NCBI RefSeq assembly: GCF_042445055.1
Contig: NZ_CP170339.1
Location: 930,001-994,000, forward strand
Origin: Falsihalocynthiibacter sp042445055
Lineage (GTDB): Bacteria; Pseudomonadota; Alphaproteobacteria; Rhodobacterales; Rhodobacteraceae
Reading direction: 5' to 3'
DNA: 64,000 bases
Below, piece after piece: positions 25,282 to 34,061 of the stretch; the stretch's first letter is position 1, and every line of letters begins with the position of its first letter. A program made the translations under genes and the position numbers. Below the pieces are notes generated by a model that was given only the letters and a program-made list of their open reading frames with translations, was not told where the DNA came from and did not search any database.

Positions 25282-26676
25282 TCACTCCATATCGTACTTG
25301 TAGATTGTGCCATCTTTCATGATCATGCCGAAGTTCTTCTGCGCGTCGCCGATAAGCTGCAGATCCTCCAGAGGGTTGCCATTGACCAAAATGAGATCGG
25401 CATAGGCGCCTTCCTCAACCACGCCCAGTGGGCCGAGCGGATAGGGGGTGAGCGGGCCAGAAAGCTTCAACAGCTCCGCGTTATCGCAAGTTGCCATTTT
25501 CAGCGTTTCATAGGGTGTGAACCAGCGCTCCATCTTGGCAAGAACTGCCCCCTGGCGCTTGGCTAGATCTGCACTGAAAAGCGTATCGGTCCCGAAGGCG
25601 ATCTTGAGGCCAAGTTCCTTGGCTGTGCGATATACAAAATCGGTTCCATCAGTGACATATTTGTACTTGGCCTTTTGGAATTCATTAAGCGTCGGCGCAT
25701 CCTCGTCATCAAGGAAAGGCTGCATGCTGAGCCATACGTCGTTGTCCTTGAACATTTGCAAGGTTTCTCGCGTTGCCATATGGGCATGTTCAACACTCTT
25801 GGCGCCGTTCTCAATAGAGTGAACAACTGCTTCGTCGTTGATCGCATGGGTTGTCACATATGTACCCCAAGCCTCGGTCGCCTCTACGGCGGCTTGGAAT
25901 TCTTCGTCTGTGTACTGGACAGTGTGAATCGGATCGTAAGCAGAAGTAACGCCGCCGCCCGCCATCAGTTTGATCTGTGTCGCGCCCTGCATCAGGTTTT
26001 CACGGGTGCGTCTAAGGACTTCCGGAACGCCATCTGTGATGTAGAACATATTGCCGCGCTCAAACGAGTGCAAATCACCGGCTGCGCGCGGCACATCCGT
26101 TGTCATGCGGAAGTCCTGATGACCAGCCGTAATCGACAGTGCTGGCCCTGAGGGGAAAACACGTGGGCCATCGATAAGGCCTTGGTCTGTTGCCTTGGCG
26201 ATATCGAACATCGGTCCGGCAGTATCGCGCACGGTAGTGAAGCCGCGGGACAACGCGTTGTTTTGTGCCTTGGCGGCCAGTAGGTTCCAATAACCCTCAC
26301 CAGTTAACATTAATTGCCCGATTGTGGCCTCGGCGAAGACGCCGTGCCAGTGTGCGTCAATCAGGCCCGGGATCAATGTGTGCCCTTCTGCGTTGATTTC
26401 AAACGCGCCCTCGGGGGCTTCGATATTTGGGGCAATCTGCTTGATGAGTTGGCCGTTGACCAACACGTCCGCACTAATCAGCTCTTCATTACAGCCGTGG
26501 AAAACCTGCGCGCCACGAATAACGACATTCTCGAACCGCATTTTGACATTGGTGGTTTCAATATGGCCAACGACGCCCTCGGGGAGAACCGAATGGTTCG
26601 CTTCGTGCGCATAGGCCGAAATCGGCGATACAGCCAGCGTCGTGCAGAGCAGATAGCTTAGCGTTTTATGGGTCAT
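25282..26676 (-). CDS. Exported amidohydrolase (imidazolonepropionase/prolidase-like)
   Basis: A 464-residue metal-dependent hydrolase with a signal peptide (cleavage near AYA-HEA). Metal ligands are visible as H109-W-H111 in GLIDAHWHG, a Lys in QIKLMAGGGVTSAYD, His in TTHAIND and VEHAHM, and the Asp in AFGTDTLFS. The closing GVVEEGAYADLILVNGNPLEDL is typical of this group. It probably hydrolyses an amide, peptide or cyclic amide in the periplasm. The next gene, an outer-membrane-like protein, is 196 bases upstream in the same direction with a hairpin between, so they may be separate units. Substrate unknown. Confidence 0.85.
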   Translation of the reverse strand: MTHKTLSYLLCTTLAVSPISAYAHEANHSVLPEGVVGHIETTNVKMRFENVVIRGAQVFHGCNEELISADVLVNGQLIKQIAPNIEAPEGAFEINAEGHTLIPGLIDAHWHGVFAEATIGQLMLTGEGYWNLLAAKAQNNALSRGFTTVRDTAGPMFDIAKATDQGLIDGPRVFPSGPALSITAGHQDFRMTTDVPRAAGDLHSFERGNMFYITDGVPEVLRRTRENLMQGATQIKLMAGGGVTSAYDPIHTVQYTDEEFQAAVEATEAWGTYVTTHAINDEAVVHSIENGAKSVEHAHMATRETLQMFKDNDVWLSMQPFLDDEDAPTLNEFQKAKYKYVTDGTDFVYRTAKELGLKIAFGTDTLFSADLAKRQGAVLAKMERWFTPYETLKMATCDNAELLKLSGPLTPYPLGPLGVVEEGAYADLILVNGNPLEDLQLIGDAQKNFGMIMKDGTIYKYDME

Positions 26677-26773
26677 GATGGTTTCCTCTCAGGTAGCTGT
26701 TCTAATGAATTTTAAATTCGGCGGCGATTTCCATGCTCGCCAGAACCAATGATGTTGATGCGATAGTCAGAGA

Positions 26774-26805
26774 AGGTTGGGGGTGGTTGAAACGGTCCCC
26801 AACCT
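26774..26805 (-). terminator. Strong hairpin after the outer-membrane protein gene
   Basis: AGGTTGGGG (26774-26782) and CCCCAACCT (26797-26805) form a perfect 9-bp stem with a 14-base loop, 68 bases beyond the stop of the minus-strand gene at 26873. The trailing bases on that strand are pyrimidine-rich. Confidence 0.6.
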
Positions 26806-26872
26806 CTAAATACCATGAATTTTCGTCTGCGAGCTTGTTTTACACCGGCTCTTGTTCACAAAGTCGCGATAA

Positions 26873-27730
26873 CTAAAAGTTCAGCACCTTGTATCCCGCT
26901 TGAAGCGACCATTCCGCAGGCCGATCGCCACCAAATAGAAGCCCAGGCTTAATGAAAAACTGACCGTCGCCGCCAAAGGCTTTGCCCGTCATCATGCCAA
27001 GCGTCACCTGTAGGCTGCCAAAGGTGTCATCGGTTTCCCAATCATGAATGATCGCAGGGTCGAAGGTCATGTAATAACGCGGATCTTTCAGCTTTGGGAC
27101 GTAGTAAAAATCAACTGTGGTTGTGTTTACGTTGACGCCCTGTGCATTGCCGCCTTCAAGCCCGAAGGTCTGTACCCAAGCGGGGGCAAAAATAGAACCA
27201 TTGTCCAAAAACCAAGCATGGAACAGAGAGGTTTCACCCGCGAGCTGCCCGTACCCTGCAGCGTCTGTTTGCGCTGTGTCCATGAAGAGTTCAAACGTGA
27301 ATGCCGCGCCACTCTCCTCGCTCAAATGGAATACGTCAATGTAGGTCATACTGATGTCGCCTAGCGTGAATTCAACACCGGGCGTTCCGCCATAGATCGG
27401 ATTCGCGTTAAAGGGGCTGTCTGATCCTGGTACTGTTACGCGGAAAGCGCGACGGCCAGTGGAGCCAAACGGTTGGGTGTAGAAGGCTTCGAACAGGCCA
27501 GTATTCAGAGACGAGTTAATTTCGTTATATTGATACTGCATTCCGAATTGCGTGGTCAGCAATGTCGGGTTGGTGCCATTGTTGATATCCGCAAAATCCT
27601 CTTGTGCATTAGCGCCATGTGCCCCTGCGATGAGAAGCGGCAGTGCAATCGCAGCGCGTACTTTACGCCAACCACTTATTGCGCTCACTTTACTTATGCG
27701 GTTGTTGATTCTCGACATGAGTTTAACCAT
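26873..27730 (-). CDS. Putative outer-membrane beta-barrel protein, function unknown
   Basis: A 285-residue protein with a long basic N-terminus and a signal peptide ending near HGANAQ. The rest alternates polar and aromatic residues, is rich in Gly, Thr, Phe and Tyr, and ends in KVLNF; a terminal Phe is the usual recognition signal for outer-membrane barrel insertion. No domain name came to mind with certainty; it resembles barrel proteins annotated as transporters or nucleoside-specific channel-like (Tsx-like) proteins. ATG 27730 is supported by GGGGAG 7 bases upstream. A partner role with the adjacent amidohydrolase is speculation. Confidence 0.6.
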   Translation of the reverse strand: MVKLMSRINNRISKVSAISGWRKVRAAIALPLLIAGAHGANAQEDFADINNGTNPTLLTTQFGMQYQYNEINSSLNTGLFEAFYTQPFGSTGRRAFRVTVPGSDSPFNANPIYGGTPGVEFTLGDISMTYIDVFHLSEESGAAFTFELFMDTAQTDAAGYGQLAGETSLFHAWFLDNGSIFAPAWVQTFGLEGGNAQGVNVNTTTVDFYYVPKLKDPRYYMTFDPAIIHDWETDDTFGSLQVTLGMMTGKAFGGDGQFFIKPGLLFGGDRPAEWSLQAGYKVLNF

Positions 27731-28038
27731 CTCGGCACTCCCCTAATGTTAATCTGCGCGGTTTCGCTTGCTGAGAAACTGGAATATTCGCGCGAGGTAC
27801 AAGCTTAACTTCGTCAATAATAACGTTTTGTTTAGCCGCTAAGCATTCAGCTTAGCAGCGTTCTATGTTCGTTTGAAGTGGAAATGCTGGGTTTTGCCGA
27901 AGGTGTTGTCGCCCCCGAACGAACTCACCGCTGCCCTTCGCCGAGAGGCTTGAGAGGATTGGCCGCGAATAGAACCGAATTGGGTAGCAACATCGCAATA
28001 GCGAGTTAAGCTGAAGGATAGTAGAGGATTGTTTTAGG
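27731..28038. other. 308-base region between the barrel protein gene and tRNA-Cys
   Basis: No convincing gene is present; a 76-codon frame on the minus strand runs into the tRNA and has no support. The region holds the barrel gene promoter and an imperfect inverted repeat at 27835-27859. Confidence 0.6.
27835..27859. repeat. Imperfect inverted repeat, 9-base arms
   Basis: GCCGCTAAG (27835-27843) and CTTAGCAGC (27851-27859) are inverted copies with one mismatch and a 7-base spacer. It lies about 105 bases upstream of the barrel gene and 180 bases downstream of tRNA-Cys, so it may be an operator or a transcript end structure. There is no T run on either strand. Confidence 0.4.
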
Positions 28039-28112
28039 TGGAGGCGAGTACCGGAATCGAACCGGTGTACACGGATTTGCAATCCGCTGCGTCACCACTC
28101 CGCCAACTCGCC
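28039..28112 (-). tRNA. tRNA-Cys (anticodon GCA)
   Basis: The minus strand reads GGCGAGT at the 5' end and ACTCGCC-T-CCA at the 3' end, giving a 7-bp acceptor stem, discriminator U and an encoded CCA. The anticodon arm GGATT-GCA-AATCC has a TTGCAAA loop, and the T arm contains GGTTCGATTCC. The tRNA is 74 bases including CCA and stands alone. Confidence 0.96.
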
Positions 28113-28330
28113 GCCGTGGTGGAGGCAAAAGCCTCTTGGGCGCTGTTTAGGGCGGATTTTCGGGCGGAGCAAGTGCTCTTTTGGTCTCGGTGGTGGAATA
28201 ATCGTCTAAAGACTGTTCGCCTAAACTAAATTTGGATGTAATGCAGTAATTGTGTCTTGTGCGTGTATTGCCGAGCGTTATGAACTATGGCATGAATAGT
28301 GAAACGAAACTAGACGAACGAGTTTAGTCC

Positions 28331-28984
28331 ATGACTGATTACAAAACCCGCCGCACGATGATGGTCGACACACAAGTTCGGCCCTCTGACGTTACGAAAT
28401 TTCCGATTATCGCTGCGATGCTCGACATTGAACGCGAGGAATACGTACCTGCGGCGTTGCGTCCTGCGGCGTATCTGGACGGCAATTTGGAGCTGGGCGA
28501 GGGCCGCGTGCTCTTGGAACCGCGCACTATGGGCAAATTGCTCGATGCGCTCGATATTCATACGGATGACCTGATTTTGGATGTCGGTTGTGCGTTGGGG
28601 TATTCTGCGGCGCTTCTTGCGCGACTTGGCGGCACGGTTGTTGCTGTGGAGTCCGACGAAGCGATTGCTGAAGAGGCACAGCGCAAGCTCTCTGAAAACG
28701 GGTTTGATAACGCAGCGGTTGTTGCTGCTCCTTTGGAGCAGGGCGCGGCAAAGCACGGCCCATATGATGTTATTGTTATCGAGGGAGGGATCGAAATCCT
28801 TCCTCAAACCATCGCGAACCAACTCAAAGAAGGTGGACGCATAGCGGCTTTGTTCATGGACGGAGCACTCGGCGAAGTACGGATTGGTGTGAAACGCGGG
28901 GACAATGTTGATTGGCGCCGTGCGTTTAATGCTGCCGCTCCGGTGTTGCCAGGCTTTGAGCAAGTGGTGGAGTTTTCGCTGTAA
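28331..28984 (+). CDS. Protein-L-isoaspartate O-methyltransferase-like protein
   Basis: A 217-residue SAM-dependent methylase. Motif I is DVGCALGYSAALLARLGG (about 81-98) and the N-terminus (RRTMMVDTQVRPSDV) is typical of the alphaproteobacterial Pcm-like group that lies before tolC. The classical enzyme methylates isoaspartyl residues in damaged proteins, but this group has a shortened N-terminus and DVGCALGY instead of EIGTGSGY, so activity is uncertain. It is followed by TolC (71 bases) and a PopZ-like gene in the same direction, an order I recall from Caulobacter. Confidence 0.85.
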   Translation: MTDYKTRRTMMVDTQVRPSDVTKFPIIAAMLDIEREEYVPAALRPAAYLDGNLELGEGRVLLEPRTMGKLLDALDIHTDDLILDVGCALGYSAALLARLGGTVVAVESDEAIAEEAQRKLSENGFDNAAVVAAPLEQGAAKHGPYDVIVIEGGIEILPQTIANQLKEGGRIAALFMDGALGEVRIGVKRGDNVDWRRAFNAAAPVLPGFEQVVEFSL

Positions 28985-29055
28985 CGACGAGCGTGCCTGT
29001 GACAAGTCGGTCTTAATAAACGGGCGTTAGGTTCGGTCAGTAATTGGAGAGCAGG

Positions 29056-30456
29056 ATGATTGGTCAGAAATTCACGAAGCTATGTGGCGTTGCTTTGGTA
29101 GCGATGATGGCTTCGACCGCGATCGCGCGGGCAGAAACTTTGGCCGATGCACTTGTTGACGCTTATAATAACAGTGGTTTGCTTGAACAAAACCGCGCAC
29201 TCCTACGTGCAGCGGACGAGGATGTTGCACAGTCTGTTGCGGCTCTGCGGCCATCGCTCTCTTACCTCGCTTCTGTCGATTACGGTTATTCCGATAGCGA
29301 AGACCCAATTCGTGGCGGGTATCAGGAGGGTCTGGGCGCTGGGCTGAACCTCGTTGCGAGCATGACGCTGTATGATTTTGGTCGAAACCAGCTTGCGGTG
29401 GATGCAGCCAAGGAAACGGTTTTGGCAACGCGCGAAGGGCTGATTGGTGTCGAGCAACAAGTTTTGTTCAATGCGGTGAATGCCTATCTTAGCCTGTCGC
29501 GTGATATTGAGTTCGTGACGCTGCGCGAGAATAACTTGCGCGTCATTACACAGGAATTGCAGGCAGCGCGGGACCGTTTCGAAGTTGGTGAATCCACACG
29601 TACCGACGTTTCCAACGCCGAAGCCCGTCAAGCGGCAGCTCAATCCAGTCTGGCCGAAGCAAAAGGCGCTGTGGCCGTCTCGCGTGAGGTGTTCAGGTCG
29701 GCGATTGGTCGTTACCCCACGAGCTTGGAGCGGCCGCCAAACGCGCCGCAAACTGCGGCGTCCGTTGATGAAGCACGTCGCGTAGCGCTTATTAATCATC
29801 CCGATCTCAAGGCTGCGCAGCGGATTATCCGTGTCGCCGAGCTGAACGTTGAACGCGCAGAGCGGTTGAAATACCCTACGCTTTCGGGAACAGCACGGGC
29901 CGGATTTAACGGTGTGTTCGAAGATTTCGATTCAACCAGTGCAACTGTGTCAGTAGAGCTATCTGGTCCGATTTATCAGGGGGGTGCGCTGCCGTCCTAT
30001 GCGCGGCAGGCACTAGCTCGCGTTCAGGCAGAGCGCGCCAATCTACACCTCGTTCGCCTTGCCGTTGAGCAGAATGTCGGCACCGCGTGGGCACAGCTAT
30101 TGGTTTCTCAAGCAAGCTTGGAAGCGCTTAGATCACAGGTGGTTGCATCACAGGCTGCGTTTGAGAGCACACGCGAGGAAGCATCGCTTGGTGCGAAAAC
30201 CACGCTGGATGTTCTGAACGCCGAGCAAGAGTTCCTCGATGCGCGCGCCAATGTAATTGCCGCGACAACTGTTCGGTATATTGCGGACTATTATTTGCTT
30301 GCTCAAATGGGGCTTCTGACGGCCTCGCATCTCAATCTAAATGTGCAGGCCTATGATCCAGAAGCGTACTATCAGGCTGTCCAAAATGCACCAGCTTCCT
30401 ACAGCGCGCAGGGCAAAGCATTGGACCGTGTACTCAAAGGCTTGGGAAAACAGTAG
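29056..30456 (+). CDS. TolC-family outer-membrane efflux/secretion channel
   Basis: A 466-residue protein with a signal peptide (cleavage near ARA-ETL) and two structural repeats of TolC type (ETLADALVDAYNNSGLLEQ, VEQQVLFNAVNAYLSL, EVGESTRTDVSNAEARQ, and TTLDVLNAEQEFLDARANVI in the second half). It forms the trimeric outer-membrane exit duct for drug efflux pumps and type I secretion. ATG 29056 has GGAG 6 bases upstream. The inner-membrane partners are not in the window. The gene follows pcm, consistent with a cell-envelope locus. Confidence 0.93.
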   Translation: MIGQKFTKLCGVALVAMMASTAIARAETLADALVDAYNNSGLLEQNRALLRAADEDVAQSVAALRPSLSYLASVDYGYSDSEDPIRGGYQEGLGAGLNLVASMTLYDFGRNQLAVDAAKETVLATREGLIGVEQQVLFNAVNAYLSLSRDIEFVTLRENNLRVITQELQAARDRFEVGESTRTDVSNAEARQAAAQSSLAEAKGAVAVSREVFRSAIGRYPTSLERPPNAPQTAASVDEARRVALINHPDLKAAQRIIRVAELNVERAERLKYPTLSGTARAGFNGVFEDFDSTSATVSVELSGPIYQGGALPSYARQALARVQAERANLHLVRLAVEQNVGTAWAQLLVSQASLEALRSQVVASQAAFESTREEASLGAKTTLDVLNAEQEFLDARANVIAATTVRYIADYYLLAQMGLLTASHLNLNVQAYDPEAYYQAVQNAPASYSAQGKALDRVLKGLGKQ

Positions 30457-30527
30457 AATTTGTGCTATCTGTTGTAGAAACTCGAGTACAAGGGTAAACT
30501 AAACAACGAGGCGATAGCAGGTATTCA

Positions 30528-31391
30528 ATGTCAGACCCCGTCACAAATGTAGAAATTGAGGACGTCGTTTCGTCCATTAGACGCTTGTTCAAAGAAGACA
30601 AGACTGCCCCCAAAGAGGTGGCATCTGTCCAAAAGAAACAAGAAAAAACCGAAGTTGAGCAAAGCGAGCCAAGCAATGATTGCCTGATACTCACCCCAGA
30701 GTTCAGAGTTGATCGTGGGCGTAAGAACGCGGCGCCCGAATCGCAAGAGCCTGTGAGTGATAGCGAATCGGCAGCCACTGCTAAGCCATCCCATCGCCTT
30801 CACCTATCGGTGCCGGAAAAATCGGATTCGTCTGATGTCTTGGTACTTGGATCATGGCAGCGTGCAAAAGATGAGCGCGAAAGCAGTGCTGTCGATGCGA
30901 TCATGGCGTCAATTGCTCGTCAGTCCTCGCTTGCGTCCACTATCGCAGAGCTTGAGGCCGCGATTTCGGATCAGGGTGGCGAGTTTGAACCAGACGGAAG
31001 CGAGACGATTGGCTCACTTCCAGAGAACGCGCCGTTGCAATGGCAGGACTCAAGTGCTCCGAAAGAAGTGAAGTCCGAAGACAAAGCCGAAATTATTGAG
31101 CTCGATGCTGAAGGCCCGCAAGAAGTCGATCCGGCGTTTATTCGTCGTCATGCAGCGCCCAAAGAGCGCGAGCAGGTGGTTGCACCGCCGCGCGTCCTTG
31201 ATGAAGTCATTAAAGGTGATGCACTTGCACTTAGCAATTTGGGTCTTGATGAGGTCGCGATGCGTGATCTGGTGTCTGAAGTGATCCGTCAGGAGCTTCA
31301 GGGTGCCTTGGGTGAGCGGATCACACGCAACGTGCGCAAGCTTGTGCGTCGCGAAATTCATCGTATCGTTTCGAGCCAAGATTTCGACTAG
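30528..31391 (+). CDS. PopZ-like (DUF2497) polar organizing protein candidate
   Basis: A 287-residue acidic, low-complexity protein. The N-terminus (IEDVVSSIRRLFKED) resembles the PopZ segment EEILASIRRIISED, and the C-terminal 40 residues (LVSEVIRQELQGALGERI, then RNVRKLVRREIHRIV) resemble the PopZ multimerisation helices. The middle is charged and rich in Pro, Glu and Ser, as the PopZ linker is. A second copy of the short helix motif appears near residue 126 (AIMASIARQ). In Caulobacter popZ follows tolC and lies close to valS; valS here is about 8.5 kb on. PopZ tethers chromosome origins and regulators at cell poles. The match is by pattern and position only. Confidence 0.6.
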   Translation: MSDPVTNVEIEDVVSSIRRLFKEDKTAPKEVASVQKKQEKTEVEQSEPSNDCLILTPEFRVDRGRKNAAPESQEPVSDSESAATAKPSHRLHLSVPEKSDSSDVLVLGSWQRAKDERESSAVDAIMASIARQSSLASTIAELEAAISDQGGEFEPDGSETIGSLPENAPLQWQDSSAPKEVKSEDKAEIIELDAEGPQEVDPAFIRRHAAPKEREQVVAPPRVLDEVIKGDALALSNLGLDEVAMRDLVSEVIRQELQGALGERITRNVRKLVRREIHRIVSSQDFD

Positions 31392-31392
31392 G

Positions 31393-32838
31393 CTATACCT
31401 GCTCCGTAAGTCGTAGAATGTGATCCAGATCCAAATGGGTTTCAAGGTGGGCGGCCAGTTCATCAAGCGTTCGGTCAACTTCGGCTTCGTATGATTGCGG
31501 CTGTACCTTGGTACCAAGCTGTTCAAGAAATGCCGCGCAAAACGCGTCTGACGAAAAAATACCGTGCAGATAGCATCCCATCACCCGCCCGCGCGAAGCT
31601 CCTTCGGGCCGACCATTAATAGATAGCCACGGCGAGTTACAATCTTCACCTGTGGTTTGGCCGATGTGGATTTCATACCCCTCAACCGAATTTCCTGTTT
31701 CTATGTGTGTCGCCTGAACCCGCGCGAGGCGTTTTTGCGGCTTCATGTGCGTTGACACCGCCAAGTGCCCAAGGCCCTGTACCTGTGAGGGCGTCCCTTC
31801 GATGCCCTCGTCATCTATGACTTCTTGTCCGAGCATCTGATATCCGCCACAAATCCCAAGGACAGCGCCACCGCGCCGAATGTGCGCATTCAGGTCAATA
31901 TCCCAGCCCTGCGCGCGAAAATAGGCAAGGTCTGCGATTGTGGATTTCGTTCCGGGAATGAGAATGAGGTCCGCATCCAGCGGGAGCGGGCGGCCCGCTT
32001 CGACGATGTCGACTGTGACTTCTGGCTCGGCCACTAGCGGATCAAGATCATCGAAGTTCGCAATACGAGAGAGGCGCGGCACCGCTATTTTGCATTGCCC
32101 ACCGGCGCGGGTGGCGATGTCCATCACATCCTCGGCAGGGAGGCGCCATGCGCCCTCGAACCAAGGAACGACGCCCATTGATGGCCATTGGGTGCGCGAC
32201 ACGATTTCGGTAAGCCCATCGTCAAACAAAGTCGGGTCGCCACGAAATTTATTGATCGCAAATCCCTTAATACGCTCGGCGTCCGAAGGGGGGAGGACTA
32301 CTTGTGTCCCAACGATCTGGGCGATGACGCCACCACGGTCAATGTCTCCAACAAGAAGTACGGGCACGTTGGCGGCCTCTGCGAAGCCCATGTTCGCTAT
32401 GTCTCCTGAGCGGAGATTGATCTCAGCGGGACTGCCTGCTCCCTCGACAAGCACTAGGTCGCATGTTTGGGCTAGGCGTGTGAAGCTCCTGACGACTTCT
32501 GGCAAGAGTTGCGCTTTGGCGCGACCATAATCGCGCGCTTTCATTGTGGCGAACCGCTGTCCGCGAACAATAACCTGTGCGCCGGTATCCGTTTCAGGCT
32601 TGAGCAGCACGGGGTTCATATCAACCGTCGGCGCCGCGCGCGCCGCTAGCGCCTGTAGCGCTTGGGCGCGGCCGATCTCTCCGCCATCGACGGTGACCGC
32701 AGCATTGTTGGACATATTCTGTGGCTTGAACGGCATCACACGTAATCCGCGATTTGCGTAAGCGCGTGCAAGCCCAGCGACCAGCATGGATTTGCCGACG
32801 TTCGAGCCAGCGCCTTGGATCATAATTGCTTTGGCCAA
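31393..32838 (-). CDS. cobQ: Cobyric acid synthase CobQ/CbiP
   Basis: A 481-residue glutamine amidotransferase that amidates four side chains of adenosyl-cobyrinic acid a,c-diamide during vitamin B12 synthesis. The N-terminal dethiobiotin-synthase-like ATPase has IMIQGAGSNVGKS; VEGAGSPAEINL follows. The C-terminal GATase domain has the catalytic Cys in LGICGGYQMLG and the His in GCYLHGIF. TTG 32838 gives the usual N-terminus MAKAIMIQG; GTG 32844 is an alternative. No cobalamin riboswitch is visible upstream. B12 synthesis is relevant to the cobalamin-dependent reductive dehalogenase at 58-61 kb. Confidence 0.93.
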   Translation of the reverse strand: MAKAIMIQGAGSNVGKSMLVAGLARAYANRGLRVMPFKPQNMSNNAAVTVDGGEIGRAQALQALAARAAPTVDMNPVLLKPETDTGAQVIVRGQRFATMKARDYGRAKAQLLPEVVRSFTRLAQTCDLVLVEGAGSPAEINLRSGDIANMGFAEAANVPVLLVGDIDRGGVIAQIVGTQVVLPPSDAERIKGFAINKFRGDPTLFDDGLTEIVSRTQWPSMGVVPWFEGAWRLPAEDVMDIATRAGGQCKIAVPRLSRIANFDDLDPLVAEPEVTVDIVEAGRPLPLDADLILIPGTKSTIADLAYFRAQGWDIDLNAHIRRGGAVLGICGGYQMLGQEVIDDEGIEGTPSQVQGLGHLAVSTHMKPQKRLARVQATHIETGNSVEGYEIHIGQTTGEDCNSPWLSINGRPEGASRGRVMGCYLHGIFSSDAFCAAFLEQLGTKVQPQSYEAEVDRTLDELAAHLETHLDLDHILRLTEQV

Positions 32839-32913
32839 TTTCACCCCACAGATTTTAATGCCGAGGTAACACGAGCAGTGCAGGTTGACGCAAGGGCAAA
32901 ACGTGTTCCGGAA

Positions 32914-32947
32914 ATGCAAAACGCGCCCCAGAGGGCGCGCCTTGCAT
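32914..32947 (-). terminator. Terminator after the DUF6280 gene
   Basis: The nested inverted repeat has inner arms GCGCCC (32923-32928) and GGGCGC (32933-32938) and outer arms ATGCAA (32914-32919) and TTGCAT (32942-32947). On the minus strand the inner stem is followed by GTTTTGC. It lies 20 bases after the stop at 32967 and separates it from cobQ. Confidence 0.75.
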
Positions 32948-32966
32948 GAATGGTTAGCAGAGCAGC

Positions 32967-33281
32967 TTAAGCAGCTTCTGCTTGTTGGTTCCGGCGTTCG
33001 CTTTCTTCGCGTGAGAGCGCAACGGATGTACGTACACCGCTTGAAACGAATTCCATCAGCCCGGCAACCACGCGTTCATTCGGGTCAATACCAGCGCAGG
33101 AAAGAACCTCGCGACCATCACGTGAACGGGCCCAACGCGCGATTTGCTCTGGACCGTTGCCGTATTTCTTGTCGTCTGCAATCGCATCATCCAATGCCGC
33201 CAAAACAACAGCCGCGAAAAGCTTCCGCGAGCGATTGCCTTGTTCGTGGTTGAAAGCGGTGCCATCAACGAAATCAGCCAT
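32967..33281 (-). CDS. DUF6280 family protein
   Basis: A 104-residue soluble protein. The block RSRKLFAAVVLAALDDAIAD and the segment RWARSRDGREVLSCAGIDP are what I recall as the DUF6280 family, found widely in Rhodobacteraceae and without known function. ATG 33281 has AGGA 7 bases upstream; the much longer in-frame extension upstream is rejected because it would overlap the divergent efp promoter. The gene is highly conserved in its order, suggesting a core role. It is divergent from efp. Confidence 0.85.
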   Translation of the reverse strand: MADFVDGTAFNHEQGNRSRKLFAAVVLAALDDAIADDKKYGNGPEQIARWARSRDGREVLSCAGIDPNERVVAGLMEFVSSGVRTSVALSREESERRNQQAEAA

Positions 33282-33497
33282 CTCGTCGTCCTTTATATAA
33301 ACTTCACTTGCACTTTTGGGCGTTTGCCGAATATGGCGATTTTGTCGCGATTCGGTATAACCCATTTGGAATACCAGATATGCAGTCAGCACATAACTAT
33401 TAATCGTTAAACGTCGATATAGTCTTCTTGTCAGCCAACCTTGGTCAATATATAGGTGCGTCAAAGTTTACATCAACCCTATGCGACGAGTTTTGAT

Positions 33498-34061
33498 ATG
33501 CCCAAAATTAACGGAAACGAAATCCGCCCTGGAAATGTGCTTGAACACAATGACGGATTGTGGGTTGCCGTGAAGGTAGATCACGTAAAGCCAGGAAAAG
33601 GCGGCGCTTTTGCGCAGGTTGAAATGAAGAACCTTCGGAATGGCAGCAAACTCAACGAACGTTTCCGCAGCGCGGACAAGGTTGAGCGCGTGCGTTTGGA
33701 GCAGAAAGATCAGCAGTTTCTATACGAAAATGACGGTATGCTGGTGTTCATGGACACGGAAACCTTCGATCAAATCGAGCTTCCTGCGGACCTTCTGGGG
33801 GATCGCCGCCCGTTCCTTCAGGATGGTATGACCGTTGTAATCGAGTTCTATGAGGAAGAAGCGCTGAACGCTCAACTCCCTCAAAAAGTTACTTGCGAGA
33901 TCGTGGAGACAGAGCCAGTTGTAAAAGGCCAAACTGCTGCGAACTCATTCAAGCCAGCGATTTTGGATAACGGCGTCAAGATCATGGTGCCGCCATTCGT
34001 AGGACAGGGCGAGCATGTGGTCGTTAACACCGACACCATGGAATACTCCGAACGCGCCTAA
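33498..34061 (+). CDS. efp: Elongation factor P
   Basis: A 187-residue translation factor that rescues ribosomes stalled at polyproline. The three beta-barrel domains are complete, starting with MPKINGNEIRPGNVLEHNDG; the tip lysine that is modified in many species lies in HVKPGKGGAF (Lys33-37 region), and the C-terminal EF-P signature is AILDNGVKIMVPPFVGQGE. The start at 33498 gives the canonical N-terminus. It converges with ygfZ, overlapping by 4 bases. The modification enzyme (EpmA or equivalent) is not in the window. Confidence 0.96.
   Translation: MPKINGNEIRPGNVLEHNDGLWVAVKVDHVKPGKGGAFAQVEMKNLRNGSKLNERFRSADKVERVRLEQKDQQFLYENDGMLVFMDTETFDQIELPADLLGDRRPFLQDGMTVVIEFYEEEALNAQLPQKVTCEIVETEPVVKGQTAANSFKPAILDNGVKIMVPPFVGQGEHVVVNTDTMEYSERA

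Noticed and set aside
27852..28082. 76-codon minus-strand frame next to tRNA-Cys
   Set aside because: It runs through the tRNA gene and has no homology or ribosome site.
28310..29799. Minus-strand frames of 231 and 198 codons across the pcm-like and tolC genes
   Set aside because: Antisense shadows; the plus-strand genes have complete domains.
32839..32966. Cobalamin riboswitch upstream of cobQ
   Set aside because: The 128 bases before cobQ lack a B12 box and contain the terminator of the preceding gene instead.
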